64,000 nt of DNA from Novibacillus thermophilus (GCF_002005165.1 NZ_CP019699.1:620001-684000), one strand, 5' to 3'. Positions 17,531 to 26,979 are shown, counted from the first letter of the stretch. Numbers and translations: made by a program. The notes: generated by a model from the letters alone, not told the origin.

Positions 17531-18513
17531 TGGCGAAAATGACCATGGTGCAAGCTGTGCGAGATGCGATGCGGGTCGCGATGGAGCAGGACGAACGCGT
17601 CGTCGTTTTCGGCGAAGACGTCGGACCGAACGGCGGGGTCTTCCGAGCGACAGACGGCTTGCACAAGGAGTATGGGGAGAAACGCATTTTCGACACCCCG
17701 CTGGCAGAGTCGGCGATCATCGGGCATGCCGTCGGCATGGCCGCTCTCGGGATGAAGCCGATCGCTGAAATCCAGTTTATGGGCTTTATATACGAAGCAA
17801 TGGACCAAATCGCTTCCCAGGCAGGGCGGTTGCGTTCCCGTTCCGGCGGAAGGTTTAACATCCCAATGGTCCTCCGCACGCCCTTCGGCGGCGGCGTGAA
17901 AACCCCTGAACTGCACTCCGACAGTTTGGAGACGATCTTTATGCACAGTCCGGGGTGGAAAATCGCCATTCCCAGCAACCCTTACGATGCGAAAGGAATG
18001 CTGCTTGCGGCCATTGAAGACCCTGATCCGGTGTTATTTATGGAATCGATGCCGCTTTACCGCTCAGTGAAGCAAGAAGTGCCAGAAGAGGCCTACACCG
18101 TTCCCCTGGGGCAGGCGAATATTGTAAAAGAAGGGCAAGACGCGACGATTTTGACGTACGGCAACATGGTGCGCGTCTCGCAAAGAGCCGTGGAACAATT
18201 GGAAAAAGAGCGGGATGCGTCGATAGAGATTGTCGATTTAAGAACGTTGATCCCGCTGGACATGGAGACGATCGCGTCTTCGGTGGAAAAGACGGGACGG
18301 GTGGTCGTCGTCACGGAGCACGTGCGCACGGCCGGCGCTGCATCAGAAATTATTACGCGTATTAACGAGCGATCCATTTTGCACGTGAAGGCCCCAATTC
18401 AACGTGTGACCGGCCTCGATACGCCGTACCCGATATCTGCGTTGGAAGACGACTGGCTCCCATCCCCGAAACGCATCCAAGAAGCCCTTGCGGATGTTTT
18501 GGATTTTGATTAA
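17530..18513 (+). CDS. pdhB: Pyruvate dehydrogenase E1 component, beta subunit
   Basis: This 327-residue E1 beta subunit completes the heterotetrameric E1 of the pyruvate dehydrogenase complex. Recognisable blocks are the N-terminal FGEDVGPNGGVFRATDGL, the PIAEIQFMGFIYEA stretch, MVLRTPFGGGVKTPELHSDS, and the C-terminal transketolase domain with VVVTEHVRTAG. The start overlaps the pdhA stop by one base. The gene is intact. Confidence 0.94.
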   Translation: MAKMTMVQAVRDAMRVAMEQDERVVVFGEDVGPNGGVFRATDGLHKEYGEKRIFDTPLAESAIIGHAVGMAALGMKPIAEIQFMGFIYEAMDQIASQAGRLRSRSGGRFNIPMVLRTPFGGGVKTPELHSDSLETIFMHSPGWKIAIPSNPYDAKGMLLAAIEDPDPVLFMESMPLYRSVKQEVPEEAYTVPLGQANIVKEGQDATILTYGNMVRVSQRAVEQLEKERDASIEIVDLRTLIPLDMETIASSVEKTGRVVVVTEHVRTAGAASEIITRINERSILHVKAPIQRVTGLDTPYPISALEDDWLPSPKRIQEALADVLDFD

Positions 18514-18530
18514 ACAAAGGAGGGACACAC

Positions 18531-19798
18531 GTGGCATACGAATTTAAGCTGCCAGATATCGGCGAAGGCATTCACGAAGCAGAAATCGTCAAACTTCACG
18601 TGAAAGAGGGGGACGATGTCCAGGAGGACGACGTATTCGCCGAAGTGGAGACGGACAAGGCGGTCGTAGAAATTCCCGTCCCGATTAACGGAAAAGTCAG
18701 CACCCTGAACATTCAAGAGGGAGACACGGTAGAGGTTGGGAGTGTCGTCGCCACGTTTGCCACAGACGAGGATCCGGAGGAGGCGAGCGAAGACGCCAGA
18801 GCGGCAGCAGAAGAACCGGATGCAAAGAGAGAAGATCAAGAGACAGTGGAACAGACACCAAGGGCGGTACGACAACCGGCTGCCGACTCGAAAAAAGTGC
18901 TCGCCATGCCTTCTGTGCGCAAACTCGCCCGGGAGTTGGGCGTCGACATCACCCAAGTGAAACCGACGGGAAACCGAGGTCAAGTGACGGCAAACGACGT
19001 GCAGGCCTTCGCCGACAGCCCTCTGCCAGAGCGGGAACAGCAGCCTGACAGAGATGCCGAAGGGCGAGAGGCAGTCGAAGAGGTAAAGGTTGGGACAGAA
19101 GAGCGCCTACCGCTAAAAGGAATTCGTAAAGTGATTGCCGAGCGGATGGTGGAGTCGAAGTTTACAGCCCCACACGTCACGGCGATGGATGAAGTGGACG
19201 TGACGGCGCTCGTGGAGCTCAGACATTCGGCGAAGCCCCTTGCGGAAGAAAAAGGCATTAAACTGACGTACTTACCGTATATCATCAAAGCAGTCATTGC
19301 GGGACTGCGCCAGTACCCGACGTTGAACGCGTCCATCGACCAAGAAGCCGGTGAAATTGTGATTAAGCATTACTACCACATCGGCATCGCCACGGCGACG
19401 GAAGAAGGTTTGATGGTACCGGTCGTAAAAAACGCCGATCAGAAGACCATGTGGCAATTGGCTGACGAGATTGGTAAACTAGTGGAAGAGACGCGAACGC
19501 GAAAAATAGCACCGGATAAACTAAAAGGCAGCACGATCAGTATCTCGAATATGGGGTCTGTCGGCGGGGGATGTTCTTCACGCCGATCATCAACTATCCG
19601 GAAGTGGCCATTGTCGGCATCGGGACTATATCCGAGAAGCCGGTCGTCCGAAACGGCGAGATTGTCGCCCGCAAAATGATGGGATTGAACGTCACGTTTG
19701 ACCATCGGCTCGTGGACGGCGATGTAGCTGCGCGTTTTCTAAACGTTGTGAAACACTATTTGGAAAACCCCCAACTTTTACTGATGGAGTTGAAATAA
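18531..19798 (+). pseudogene. pdhC: Dihydrolipoamide acetyltransferase E2, frameshifted as written
   Basis: The first frame encodes a lipoyl domain (K43 in EVETDKA is the lipoylation site), an acidic linker, a peripheral subunit-binding domain (PSVRKLARELGVDI, PTGNRGQV) and most of the catalytic domain up to SISNMGSVGG. From about 19563-19571 the match continues in another frame (MFFTPIINYPEVAIVG to the stop at 19798), which holds the active-site motif DHRLVDG. One extra G in the GGGGG run would restore a 422-residue protein. E2 is the essential core of the complex, so a sequencing or assembly error is more likely than true loss. Both flanks are well conserved. Confidence 0.88.
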
Positions 19799-19799
19799 C

Positions 19800-21215
19800 A
19801 TGGTCGTTGGAGATTTTGCGAACGAAGTGGACGTGTTGGTTGTGGGTGGCGGACCAGGCGGTTACGTCGCAGCCATTCGCGCTGCCCAACTCGGTCGGGA
19901 TGTCACTCTCGTAGAAAAAGGGGCACTAGGTGGAGTATGTCTCAATGTCGGGTGTATACCGTCTAAAGCGTTAATCTCCGCTGCAGAATTGGCAGAGAGA
20001 ATGAAACAAGCGGGCAACATGGGGGTTGTAGCGGAGAACGTATCCGTTGACTTTTTGAAAATGCAGGAATGGAAGAACGGCGTCGTGAAGCAGTTGACGA
20101 AAGGCGTCGGGCAATTGCTGAAAAGCAACAAAATTACCGTTGTCCAAGGAGAAGCGTATTTCTCCGGAACGGACCAGGTGAGGGTCGCAACAGAAGAGAG
20201 CAGTGAAACGTACAAGTTTAACGACTGCATTGTCGCGACTGGTTCGTCATCGGCTGAACTGAAAGCATTGCCGTTTGACGGCGAACGCATTATTTCCTCC
20301 ACTGAAGCGCTGAACCTTCAACAAGTACCGAAGAACATGATCGTCGTCGGCGGCGGTTACATCGGGCTTGAACTCGGAACAGCGTATGCCAAACTGGGGA
20401 GCGACGTCACGATCCTGGAAGGCATGGACCAGCTTCTGCCCGGAACGGATCCGAAAGTCGTGCGCATCATCACGAAAAATTTGAAGAAACAGAAAGTCAC
20501 ATTTAAGACGAACGCTTTTGTGAAAAAGGCAGACGTTCACGGTGACAGCGTGACCGTGACAGCCGACGTGAAGGGAGAAGAGCAGACGTTTACCGCCGAC
20601 GTCGTCCTCGTGTCCGTCGGACGGCACCCAAACACGAGCGACTTAGGTTTGGAACAGATCGGCGTAGAACTAGACGACAAAGGGTTTGTCAAAGTAAACG
20701 AAAAAATGCAGACGAACGTCGACCACATTTACGCCATCGGTGACATAACAGGCCCACCGATGCTGGCGCACAAAGCGAGCTACGAAGGGAAAGTGGCGGC
20801 AGAAGTGATCGCCGGCGAAGCGAGCGCCGTCGACTACCGGGCGATGCCGTACGTCGTGTTCAGCGACCCTGAAATTGCCTATACCGGGCTCTCGGAAGAG
20901 GAAGCGAAAGCCGAAGGTTATGACGTTACTTCCTTCCGTTTTCCTTTCCCGGCAAACGGGCGGGCCTTGTCGATGAATGCGGCAGACGGATTTGTCAATG
21001 TCGTCGCTGACAGAGAGACACAGCGCATCCTCGGCGTGCAAATCGTCGGCCCTGAAGCGTCATCCCTCATTGCAGAAGCGGTCATGGCCATCGAATTCGG
21101 CGCAACAGCCGAAGACATTGCCCTGACGATTCACGCCCATCCCACCTTGCCGGAGGTGATCCAGGAAGCAGCCGAAGGCATATTAGGTCACGCCATTCAC
21201 ACGGCGAACAGGTAA
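19800..21215 (+). CDS. pdhD: Dihydrolipoamide dehydrogenase E3
   Basis: This 471-residue FAD flavoprotein reoxidises the dihydrolipoyl group of E2 with NAD+. It has the FAD dinucleotide fold (VVGGGPGGYVAAIRAA), the redox disulfide C47-LNVG-C52, the NAD-binding motif VVGGGYIGLELG near 180, and the C-terminal dimer motif HAHPTLPE with catalytic His and Glu. It starts two bases after the pdhC stop. It ends the operon, followed by a strong hairpin. Confidence 0.95.
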   Translation: MVVGDFANEVDVLVVGGGPGGYVAAIRAAQLGRDVTLVEKGALGGVCLNVGCIPSKALISAAELAERMKQAGNMGVVAENVSVDFLKMQEWKNGVVKQLTKGVGQLLKSNKITVVQGEAYFSGTDQVRVATEESSETYKFNDCIVATGSSSAELKALPFDGERIISSTEALNLQQVPKNMIVVGGGYIGLELGTAYAKLGSDVTILEGMDQLLPGTDPKVVRIITKNLKKQKVTFKTNAFVKKADVHGDSVTVTADVKGEEQTFTADVVLVSVGRHPNTSDLGLEQIGVELDDKGFVKVNEKMQTNVDHIYAIGDITGPPMLAHKASYEGKVAAEVIAGEASAVDYRAMPYVVFSDPEIAYTGLSEEEAKAEGYDVTSFRFPFPANGRALSMNAADGFVNVVADRETQRILGVQIVGPEASSLIAEAVMAIEFGATAEDIALTIHAHPTLPEVIQEAAEGILGHAIHTANR

Positions 21216-21250
21216 ACGTAAGGATGTTATAGACCGGACCCCTCTGACCT

Positions 21251-21292
21251 CAAAAGCCCCGAACTACTTTCAAGTGGTTACGGGGCCTTTAA
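21251..21292. terminator. Hairpin between pdhD and the convergent peptidase gene
   Basis: AAAAGCCCCG and CGGGGCCTTT form the outer stem, with AACTAC/GTGGTT partly pairing inside. A-rich and T-rich flanks on either side allow bidirectional use for the two convergent genes. Confidence 0.75.
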
Positions 21293-21310
21293 CTTTAGCA
21301 GGAACACATA

Positions 21311-22060
21311 TTATTCAGATTGAGAGCGTTTATACTGAATGGCGGCCTGGCGGAGCTGAGCAAAAAATTTGGTCCAATAAGCATAGGTGCGCCACAATTG
21401 TTCCGGGTGAAATTGCAACCCAATCAGCCATGGGTGGTCTACACCTTCAAACACTTCGATCACTCCGTCCTCTTCAGACCATCCTACCGCTTTTAACCCT
21501 GTTCCAAGCCTAGATACGGCTTGGCGGTGAAACGAGTTCACTTCAATGCGATGGAGGCCGATCCAGTTGGCGATTCGGCTGGCGGGCGACAGGCGAACCG
21601 CATGAGTCGCCTGATCGCCTGAAATCCCCTTTCTCCCTTGGTGGTGTTCAGCCGTCGTCTTCCCGTCCAAATTTGTGAGCGTCCCTCCCCGTACGTCGTT
21701 GATCATTTGGGCGCCGCGGCATATCCCCAATATCGGGGCGCCTTTGGGTATCATCGCTTGAAGAAGTGCCCGTTCAAAGGCATACCGCCCAGAGCCAGTG
21801 CCTTTAAGTCCAGGCAGCGGTTGGGGAGTAGGGTGTAACCTTAAAAAACCTCCGCCAGTTAAAACGAGGCCGTCCAGTTTGCCCACAAGGTGTCGAATGA
21901 AATCCCCATCTTGCACAACAGGTACCAGGATGGGGGACATGCCGTGGTGTACTATCGTGTCGACGTAGTGGCGTTCTACGTAAAGTAGGGGGTGACCCGG
22001 GTACAGATCACCGGACGCTCCTCGATCTGCGTGCACTGTCAAACCAATCGCCGGTTTCAT
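21311..22060 (-). CDS. Class I glutamine amidotransferase-like hydrolase (peptidase C26, PuuD-like)
   Basis: This 249-residue protein is of the gamma-glutamyl hydrolase/PuuD group. The nucleophile C114 lies in LGICRGAQMIND and the catalytic H218 and E220 in GLQFHPEQ. PuuD removes glutamate from gamma-glutamyl-GABA, but other members act on different gamma-glutamyl compounds, so the substrate is open. It lies 10 bases downstream of a two-gene transporter unit on the same strand, suggesting that the imported compound may be its substrate. No signal peptide is seen, so it should be cytoplasmic. Confidence 0.82.
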   Translation of the reverse strand: MKPAIGLTVHADRGASGDLYPGHPLLYVERHYVDTIVHHGMSPILVPVVQDGDFIRHLVGKLDGLVLTGGGFLRLHPTPQPLPGLKGTGSGRYAFERALLQAMIPKGAPILGICRGAQMINDVRGGTLTNLDGKTTAEHHQGRKGISGDQATHAVRLSPASRIANWIGLHRIEVNSFHRQAVSRLGTGLKAVGWSEEDGVIEVFEGVDHPWLIGLQFHPEQLWRTYAYWTKFFAQLRQAAIQYKRSQSE

Positions 22061-22070
22061 AGGCTAACTC

Positions 22071-22352
22071 CTAATCAACTGGCGGGGATGGCGAACGGTT
22101 TTCCGCCTTCATACTCAGCGTGTGCTCTTTGTTGAAGTAAATGCAAACCAATCCGATTAAGATCGCACAGGCTGCGAGACGAATGCCCCAGTTCATAAGT
22201 GTTCCCGCTGCTGATGCGAGAGCGGCACCGACCTCACCTCCTATGATGAAAGCAGCGCAAAACATGAGAAAGACGAAAAATCCCAAAGCCATCGTCAGCA
22301 TTGCCATCCATCCGTAAACGTTTTGCATTCCAGTTGACATTTTGTGAAACAT
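22071..22352 (-). CDS. Small two-span membrane protein, TRAP-like transporter partner
   Basis: This 93-residue protein has two hydrophobic helices (YGWMAMLTMALGFFVFLMF and IRLAACAILIGLVCIYF) and a polar C-terminus. It lies 12 bases after the large TRAP-like permease gene. Its place suggests a small subunit comparable to DctQ, although it is shorter than a typical four-helix DctQ. The ATG at 22352 has AGGAGGG six bases upstream; the ATG six bases earlier is too close to that site. Family not recognised. Confidence 0.6.
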   Translation of the reverse strand: MFHKMSTGMQNVYGWMAMLTMALGFFVFLMFCAAFIIGGEVGAALASAAGTLMNWGIRLAACAILIGLVCIYFNKEHTLSMKAENRSPSPPVD

Positions 22353-22364
22353 GGACATCCCTCC

Positions 22365-23735
22365 TTACAATCCCAGTACGGGCAACATCCCTGTCAAGAG
22401 CAACATACTGAGCAATACGTGACACGCGACCCAAATGATCGTTAATTTGGCTGTTTCCTTAAAACCGGAGCCGGCGATGCCCATCGCCACGTACATGCCA
22501 AGGGCCAAAGGCGGCGTCATCCCTTCCAGCGCCCCGGTCATCGCCGGGAGCAGAGCCGCGAAGAGAACGGGATCTCCGCCTAAAGCGGCAAAGGAGGCGA
22601 TCGTGGCACCCCCCAAAATGGCGATTTGCGATGATCCGGGCAGTATCATGCCCAGCAACATAAAGAATAACGGGAGTACAACGATCAGTACTGTCGTCGT
22701 CAGCCCGAGGGAGACAAACCAGTCCCGCACCGCATCCTCCATGCCTAATTCTACGAACACTTGCGATGTGGCGTACGCCATATAAATGGTAACGCTGATG
22801 GGGACGACGCGGTTTAACGAATGTCGAAACATGTCGTTCAAAGCGGACCTGTTAATTTTTCCGGAAGACATCGCCTTCCTCCCGATCCACAACGCGTAAG
22901 CGGCAGCCATGCCTGGCGTAAACATGAGAACGGAGAAAGAAAAAGCCTCGGCACCTGCTTCGCCAATGCGCCCTTTAATCCAGTTTTGCATTTGCGCGTC
23001 CATAAATAAAGGGATGAAAATAAGGGCAGGCAGTATGAGGGCTGGCCAGCCGAGTTTGAAACTTTGGCGAAAACGGGGGCGTTCTTCCTCTGGAATCGGC
23101 TGTACGTCGTAGTACTTACAAAACCCCCACAGTGTCAACCACCGTTGGACAAAAAACCACAACCCGATTCCGTAAGCTGCGATCATCCAGCTGCTGAGCG
23201 CAATACTTCCGGGATGGAGTTCTTCCAGAATGCCGAATGTCAAGATGACAATTCCTGAAGGGGGAATGAGGTTTCCCAGCATACTGGCCGACATTTCCGT
23301 CGTGGCGGCGAGGGGGGAGGGAAAGCCCGTTTTTTTCATCGTCGGAATGGTGAAGACACCGGTTGCTGCTACATTGCCTGGTCCAGTGCCTGACAACGCA
23401 GCCATAAACGTACTCCCCAACAGTGAAACGTAACCGGCACCACCGCGAAACCGTCCGACGACAGACAAGATGAGACGAATAATGCGCTGAACGACTTTCG
23501 TCTCATCGAACACGACCGCCACTACCATAAACGCAAAAATCGCGTAAAACAAACTGCTCGTTGACGGATACAACAGCGAAGACCAAAACAAGTCGAACTT
23601 TCCCGTGATGACAATGGTAAAGACGAAAGAAAGCGCCATTACTTCGTACATCGGTCGTTTTAAAACGACGAACAAAATGGCGACGAAAACGAGAAGAGTG
23701 ATTAAATACCAGATTGGCAAAGGAACGCCTAACAT
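22365..23735 (-). CDS. TRAP-type transporter large permease (DctM-like)
   Basis: This 456-residue protein has about 11-12 membrane helices and DctM/ion-transporter superfamily features: GTGPGNVAATGVFTIPTMKKTG and GNLIPPSGIVIL in the first half, and ILPGSSQIAILGGATIASF in the second. DctM permeases import organic acids with sodium. No periplasmic-type binding protein is encoded here, which is unusual for a true TRAP system. The ATG at 23735 has AAGGTGGG at the right distance; the GTG at 23747 overlaps it. A regulator of the GntR family lies upstream on the same strand. Confidence 0.82.
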   Translation of the reverse strand: MLGVPLPIWYLITLLVFVAILFVVLKRPMYEVMALSFVFTIVITGKFDLFWSSLLYPSTSSLFYAIFAFMVVAVVFDETKVVQRIIRLILSVVGRFRGGAGYVSLLGSTFMAALSGTGPGNVAATGVFTIPTMKKTGFPSPLAATTEMSASMLGNLIPPSGIVILTFGILEELHPGSIALSSWMIAAYGIGLWFFVQRWLTLWGFCKYYDVQPIPEEERPRFRQSFKLGWPALILPALIFIPLFMDAQMQNWIKGRIGEAGAEAFSFSVLMFTPGMAAAYALWIGRKAMSSGKINRSALNDMFRHSLNRVVPISVTIYMAYATSQVFVELGMEDAVRDWFVSLGLTTTVLIVVLPLFFMLLGMILPGSSQIAILGGATIASFAALGGDPVLFAALLPAMTGALEGMTPPLALGMYVAMGIAGSGFKETAKLTIIWVACHVLLSMLLLTGMLPVLGL

Positions 23736-23913
23736 AATCCATCCCACCTTGCAAAAAGAATCAGGATGGTTTCTCCCACTTTAACCGCTTACAAACGTCA
23801 TCCATTCAACGGTGTCCTAAAAATGTTATGTTTTTATCTGTTTCATCGGTATTGCAGCGTGATGTCGAGATTAGAGAGCTCCGACAGGTTACATAACGCT
23901 GTAATATGAAAAC

Positions 23914-23963
23914 ATAACCATGGAGCAAATAAAAGTCTTTTTGGCATTACAGGTTATGACCAT
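23914..23963. promoter_or_regulatory. ATAACCAT-type operator candidates upstream of the TRAP-like genes
   Basis: ATAACCAT (23914-23921) and the opposed GGTTATGACCAT (23952-23963) lie in the 275-base gap before the permease gene. The same 8-mer ATAACCAT occurs in the inverted repeats in front of the DUF1446 gene, so one regulator may bind both. Confidence 0.4.
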
Positions 23964-24010
23964 AAAATGTATTTAAAATGGTAATGGATCATTTTGCAAT
24001 GTCCATCCTG

Positions 24011-24766
24011 TTAGTTTTTCAATTCTAACTGTCTTGTAATAAAAAACTTGTATTTATCCCCACGATAAAAGGCTTCCCGGTATTCTATCGGCTTGTCATG
24101 TGCGTACACGATAGATGTGACGCTGAAAATAGGGGATCTTTGGGGCACCTTTAAAACGTCTGACAGCGATTCATCGGAGACGGTTGCTTCATATGTTTGT
24201 TCGATTTGGGTCGGAGTTACATCTGATTGGCTGTCATACAGATCGAGCGTTGAAAAAGGTTTATTTTTTTGGGACGTATCGAGGGCAGTTTTGTGCATTT
24301 TTTGCCCGAGGTCGTAAGAAAAATAACTGTTGTAATAGACAATGGGTTCTTCATCGCCCAATCCCATTAATTGCAAGTTGAAGATTTTCTCCGAAATCGG
24401 TATGTCCAGCAATTTGGCCAAATAAATACTGTTGGGTGTCGCTTCTGCTTTTAAAAGTTTAGTCGAAGCGACGAATCCGTGTTGTGCCAGGGACGTTTCA
24501 AACGTGTTGACCCGAGTTAATTCTTGTTTAATTTTCGGCTTAGCCACGAAGGTTCCCATCCCTTGGGACCGGTAAAGCAACCCTTCGTTTTCAGCCAAAG
24601 CAATCGCTTGTCGGACAGTAATTCTACTGACATCGTAAATTTCGCACAGTTCCCTTTCGGACGGAATTTTTTCCCCTTCTTTCAACTCGCCATTCTTAAT
24701 CTGCTGCTCAATGATATTTTTAATTTGTTCATATAGAGGGACTGATCCTTTCCGATCTAACAACAT
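24011..24766 (-). CDS. GntR family regulator, HutC/UTRA type
   Basis: This 251-residue regulator has an N-terminal winged helix (residues about 8-75: PLYEQIKNIIEQQI, GEKIPSERELCEIYDVSRITVRQAIALAENEGLLYRSQG) and a C-terminal UTRA effector domain ending in EYREAFYRGDKYKFFITRQ. UTRA domains bind small carboxylates, amino acids or sugars. I chose the ATG at 24766 because GGTGGTGG precedes it; a longer frame would run through a Trp/Cys-rich stretch with no family likeness. A perfect palindrome lies 30 bases upstream. It probably controls the flanking TRAP-like and DUF1446/DUF4387 units. Confidence 0.88.
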   Translation of the reverse strand: MLLDRKGSVPLYEQIKNIIEQQIKNGELKEGEKIPSERELCEIYDVSRITVRQAIALAENEGLLYRSQGMGTFVAKPKIKQELTRVNTFETSLAQHGFVASTKLLKAEATPNSIYLAKLLDIPISEKIFNLQLMGLGDEEPIVYYNSYFSYDLGQKMHKTALDTSQKNKPFSTLDLYDSQSDVTPTQIEQTYEATVSDESLSDVLKVPQRSPIFSVTSIVYAHDKPIEYREAFYRGDKYKFFITRQLELKN

Positions 24767-24795
24767 ACAGTGCCACCACCAACATTCTGTTAACG

Positions 24796-24809
24796 TATAA
24801 CATGTTATA
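24796..24809. promoter_or_regulatory. Palindromic operator candidate before the GntR gene
   Basis: TATAACATGTTATA is a perfect 14-bp palindrome 30 bases before the GntR gene start. Its position suits autoregulation. Confidence 0.5.
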
Positions 24810-24954
24810 AGATGTATATGGAACACATTATACGTTTCTTTTGGGCAAATGGCAATTCATTGACTAGACACTGAAGGATATGCACCTCCCATCACCTGTT
24901 CACACTTTGTTTAGAGACTTTAACCTTTTTTCGGGAAGCCTTCGCGGAACGATG

Positions 24955-25299
24955 TCACCCTTTTTTTGGCATAGGAATTTCCACATCAAACAGGACAGGG
25001 TACTGCTGACTGCCCATTACGTCATGCTCGCCTGGACTGCCGCTTGGCCGCATCCGTCGAATCGTAAACTTGATTGCCATGGCCGGGTCAAAGGCGACGA
25101 AGTGTACAATCCGCTCCACCGGGATTTTGTACAGGGAAGATAGGAAAGATTTATTCAATACGCCGCTGTTTTTGACGGCCTCGTAATGTTCCGCGTTCTT
25201 GAATAAGATGTCAAAGGTGATATGGTCAGGACCGGCGTTTTTGCTTCGAATGGTTGAAGCTAATTCAACCAGTTTCCGCATTGGACGGTTGTGCGACAT
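24955..25299 (-). CDS. DUF4387 family protein
   Basis: This 114-residue soluble protein begins MSHNRPMRKLVELASTIRSKNAGPDHITFDILF, matching DUF4387. Members are small proteins of unknown activity encoded next to, or fused with, DUF1446 (AtuA-like) proteins. That is the arrangement here, 25 bases downstream of the DUF1446 gene. The ATG has CGGAGG upstream. No catalytic residues are known to me. Confidence 0.85.
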   Translation of the reverse strand: MSHNRPMRKLVELASTIRSKNAGPDHITFDILFKNAEHYEAVKNSGVLNKSFLSSLYKIPVERIVHFVAFDPAMAIKFTIRRMRPSGSPGEHDVMGSQQYPVLFDVEIPMPKKG

Positions 25300-25324
25300 G
25301 TTCTAGCCTCCGTTTCTACTTTCA

Positions 25325-26710
25325 TTATGAGTGTGTCCCAACTTTTTGTTGGTGGGTGATGCGTTCAATTTTTAACTCAAACCATTCCATCGGATCAGCC
25401 GGAATGGCGTGATTCATCGTCCACTCGTAGCCGGGTCTCGCCACTAGTACTTCATCGGACAGAAAAGCTGCCGCTCCGGCGGTACCGCGAATATTTTTTA
25501 ACCGGGCATACATGAAGTTGCGAGCGGCTAAATTCGTCAACTCTTTCGCTACCTCTAATGTAGGAGCTACTCCTTCCACGACGATGCCGAGTTCGTGGGA
25601 ACGAATGTCAGTGATCGGTTCAAGTTCGCCCATGACCCCGTTCTTTCCGTATACATGGTAGTACACATCATAACCTGTATCACCAAAGCGTTCTTTCACT
25701 TTTTTTCTAGACCACGCAATCGCCTCATCGAGGTGGGTAATGACATACGGGTCGCGGATACCGACGACCATGAGACAGCGTTCGCCGACTTTTCCTGCGC
25801 CTTCCAATTTCACCGTGTACTGTTCAGAAGTGACAAATTTTGAACCTGTCACACGCGTTCGACGCTCGTCTACTGCCTCGTATACACACGCGCTCATGTC
25901 CACGTATCCCCCCGGTACGTATTCCCGGTAGGGGTCGATGCGTTCGTACATCGCGTGGCTGGCGACAGAGCTGGGAGTACAGCGCTGGTAATCGCTCATC
26001 GGTTCCACGACAATGTAGTCTCCCCCCACGGTTCCGATGACCGTTTCCTTTCCGGCGAAAGGCTCTGCACAGAACGAGGCGCATTCCAGCACTTTTCCGG
26101 CGTAGTAGGCGATATCTTTCGGGTACGATTCTTTGATGAGCGGTGCGGCAAACAGGCAAGCGTCACTGGAACGTCCGCAAATGACGACATCGGCACCCTG
26201 TTCCAACGCGTGGACAATGGGCTCAGCCCCCATTACGGCGACAATAGTATCCGTACGTTCCAACTGCTCAACAGTGAGATTTTCCCGTCCGTCCAAGCCG
26301 ATCACTTGCACTTGGCTGTTCATTTTGTTCAACAATTGCTGTTTGTCGACTTCAGAGTAGATTTTAGCAATTGTAAGTTCGCGGATGCCCATATCACGGG
26401 CTAACTTTTTGATATAATCGGCATACTGGTCTACCCCTCTGTTCGTCCCGGTGTCAGAAGCGGAACCGACGATCATGGGGACATTCAGCTGTCGCGATGC
26501 ACGGAACATCAATTCCAAATCGTGTTCTTGCCATGTGGCGGGGCTGCACGATTCGTCAGCTCCCAACGGGTGCGGGCCGATATCGCTGCTCCCGGAATCT
26601 GCGATGATGTAGTCGGGTTTTTGTTCGACTCCTTTCCAAAAGCTTTCTTGTTCAATCGGGGTGAACCCCAAATGGCCCGTCGGCGACATCAGTTTCATCG
26701 GTTTCGGCAT
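25325..26710 (-). CDS. DUF1446/AtuA-like protein
   Basis: This 461-residue protein is of the acyclic-terpene-utilisation AtuA-like family (DUF1446): MSPTGHLGFTPIEQESF, IADSGSSDIGPHPLGADES, GADVVICGRSSDACLFAAP and GGDYIVVEP are characteristic glycine-rich blocks. The biochemical role is undefined; homologues sit in terpene, branched-chain and organic-acid degradation clusters. GAGGAGG supports the ATG. It is first of a two-gene unit with DUF4387, with conspicuous inverted repeats in front. Confidence 0.85.
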   Translation of the reverse strand: MPKPMKLMSPTGHLGFTPIEQESFWKGVEQKPDYIIADSGSSDIGPHPLGADESCSPATWQEHDLELMFRASRQLNVPMIVGSASDTGTNRGVDQYADYIKKLARDMGIRELTIAKIYSEVDKQQLLNKMNSQVQVIGLDGRENLTVEQLERTDTIVAVMGAEPIVHALEQGADVVICGRSSDACLFAAPLIKESYPKDIAYYAGKVLECASFCAEPFAGKETVIGTVGGDYIVVEPMSDYQRCTPSSVASHAMYERIDPYREYVPGGYVDMSACVYEAVDERRTRVTGSKFVTSEQYTVKLEGAGKVGERCLMVVGIRDPYVITHLDEAIAWSRKKVKERFGDTGYDVYYHVYGKNGVMGELEPITDIRSHELGIVVEGVAPTLEVAKELTNLAARNFMYARLKNIRGTAGAAAFLSDEVLVARPGYEWTMNHAIPADPMEWFELKIERITHQQKVGTHS

Positions 26711-26757
26711 ACCAGTTCCTCCTCGTTTTATGTAAGCGCATTAATGTATTATACATT

Positions 26758-26820
26758 ATAACCATTAGACAAAATAATGAAGGATATCACGTACAAAATC
26801 TCTAATGGTTATTACCATTA
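26758..26820. promoter_or_regulatory. Nested inverted repeats upstream of the DUF1446 operon
   Basis: ATAACCATTAGA (26758-26769) is perfectly inverted as TCTAATGGTTAT (26801-26812). The second arm is itself half of TAATGGTTATTACCATTA (26803-26820, arms of 7 with a 4-base centre). The set lies 48-110 bases before the start codon and looks like a cooperative operator. Confidence 0.55.
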
Positions 26821-26979
26821 AGTCTAATTATGATTATAAGGATTTATCATGTAATGTCAAATAAATTGTTCAAAGCAAATGACTTTCGGCACCTAAAAAG
26901 CAGGGAGACACGGGTAATAGTTGTAGATACGGGTGCATACCGTTGTTAGTAAGGCTCAATTAAACGAATATGAAAGCGG

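Noticed and set aside
19555-19575. Programmed frameshifting in pdhC
   Set aside because: The shift is -1 in effect, but the slippery heptamer is C-GGG-GGA rather than a repeated-base type, no downstream stem was evident, and E2 is not known to need it. A missing G is simpler.
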